Shown: positions 5,436 to 5,584 of the stretch, one piece after another
How the letters are laid out: each line of letters opens with the position of its first letter
How positions within the stretch are numbered: the first letter of the stretch is position 1
Source of the DNA: Pseudobutyrivibrio sp.
Lineage (GTDB): Bacteria; Bacillota_A; Clostridia; Lachnospirales; Lachnospiraceae
DNA length: 5,584 bases
Assembly (NCBI GenBank): GCA_024691465.1
Contig: JAILNO010000099.1
Coordinates: forward strand, 1 to 5,584
Direction: 5' to 3'
Made by a program: the position numbers and the translations under genes
Notes under the pieces: model-generated
What the model was told of the DNA's origin: nothing
What the model saw: the letters and a program-made list of their open reading frames with translations, nothing else
The model's database searches: none

Positions 5436-5584
5436 ATGAGTTTAATTATTAAAAACGGAAGGGTGCTTAATCCACCTACAGATACGAATGAAATATTGGA
5501 TGTTAAGATAGACGGGAACATTATTTCAGCAGTTGCAGCTGGAATTGTTCCCGTTTCTTCTGATACGGTAATTGATGCAGAGGG
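5436..5584 (+). CDS. pyrC: Amidohydrolase N-terminus, probably dihydroorotase (3' truncated by window)
   Basis: Forty-nine codons are visible from ATG 5436, preceded by AAAGGCGG (5423-5430). The start reads MSLIIKNGRVLNPPTD, followed by ILDVKIDGNIIS and ending VIDAE at the window edge. This is the small beta-sandwich that opens cyclic amidohydrolases: 'IKNGRV.dP', 'D(V/I).(I/V)..g.I', then 'viDA.G' leading into the metal-binding barrel. The spacing and the NGRVLNPPTD form fit the type I dihydroorotase of Firmicutes best, the enzyme that interconverts carbamoyl-aspartate and dihydroorotate in pyrimidine synthesis. The HxH zinc ligands and catalytic residues lie beyond the window. Hydantoinase, allantoinase or another amidohydrolase cannot be excluded. 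It has its own promoter, so it is unlikely to be functionally linked to the preceding isomerase. Confidence 0.68.
   Translation, partial: MSLIIKNGRVLNPPTDTNEILDVKIDGNIISAVAAGIVPVSSDTVIDAE

Overview
The window looks like a chromosomal stretch of an anaerobic Firmicute, most likely Lachnospiraceae (Butyrivibrio, Roseburia or Eubacterium rectale type). This is inferred from the gene families, the AGGAG-type ribosome sites, AT-rich intergenic DNA with clostridial-type operators, and the pairing of an OPT transporter with a short PqqD-domain protein. All family assignments are from reading the translations; no database search was run.

Layout, left to right. (1) Positions 1-316, + strand: the C-terminal part of a TetR-family regulator. 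(2) Positions 317-450: a regulatory gap with three perfect palindromes in or beside it. One, at 401-418, closely matches the operator of the NADH-sensing repressor Rex. (3) Positions 451-1599, +: an iron-dependent alcohol dehydrogenase very close to FucO (lactaldehyde reductase). (4) Positions 1620-1655: a strong hairpin that serves as a terminator between convergent genes. (5) Positions 1662-3873, - strand: a two-gene operon, transcribed OPT transporter first and then a PqqD-domain protein, with the reading frames overlapping by 14 nt. Its promoter at 3911-3939 has a perfect 12-bp palindrome in the spacer. (6) Positions 3874-4102: divergent intergenic region. (7) Positions 4103-5329, +: an AGE-superfamily sugar isomerase resembling YihS, followed by a textbook terminator at 5336-5367. 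(8) From 5382: a promoter and the first 49 codons of an amidohydrolase, probably dihydroorotase, running off the window end.

The genes are four or five separate transcription units rather than one pathway. The clearest functional story is the FucO unit: an NADH-consuming fermentative reductase behind a probable Rex site, so its expression should rise when NADH accumulates. The OPT-PqqD pair is the least understood unit: a peptide-type transporter coupled to a protein whose fold usually binds peptides for modification, with no peptide-modifying enzyme in view. No mobile element, CRISPR array, tRNA or rRNA is visible.
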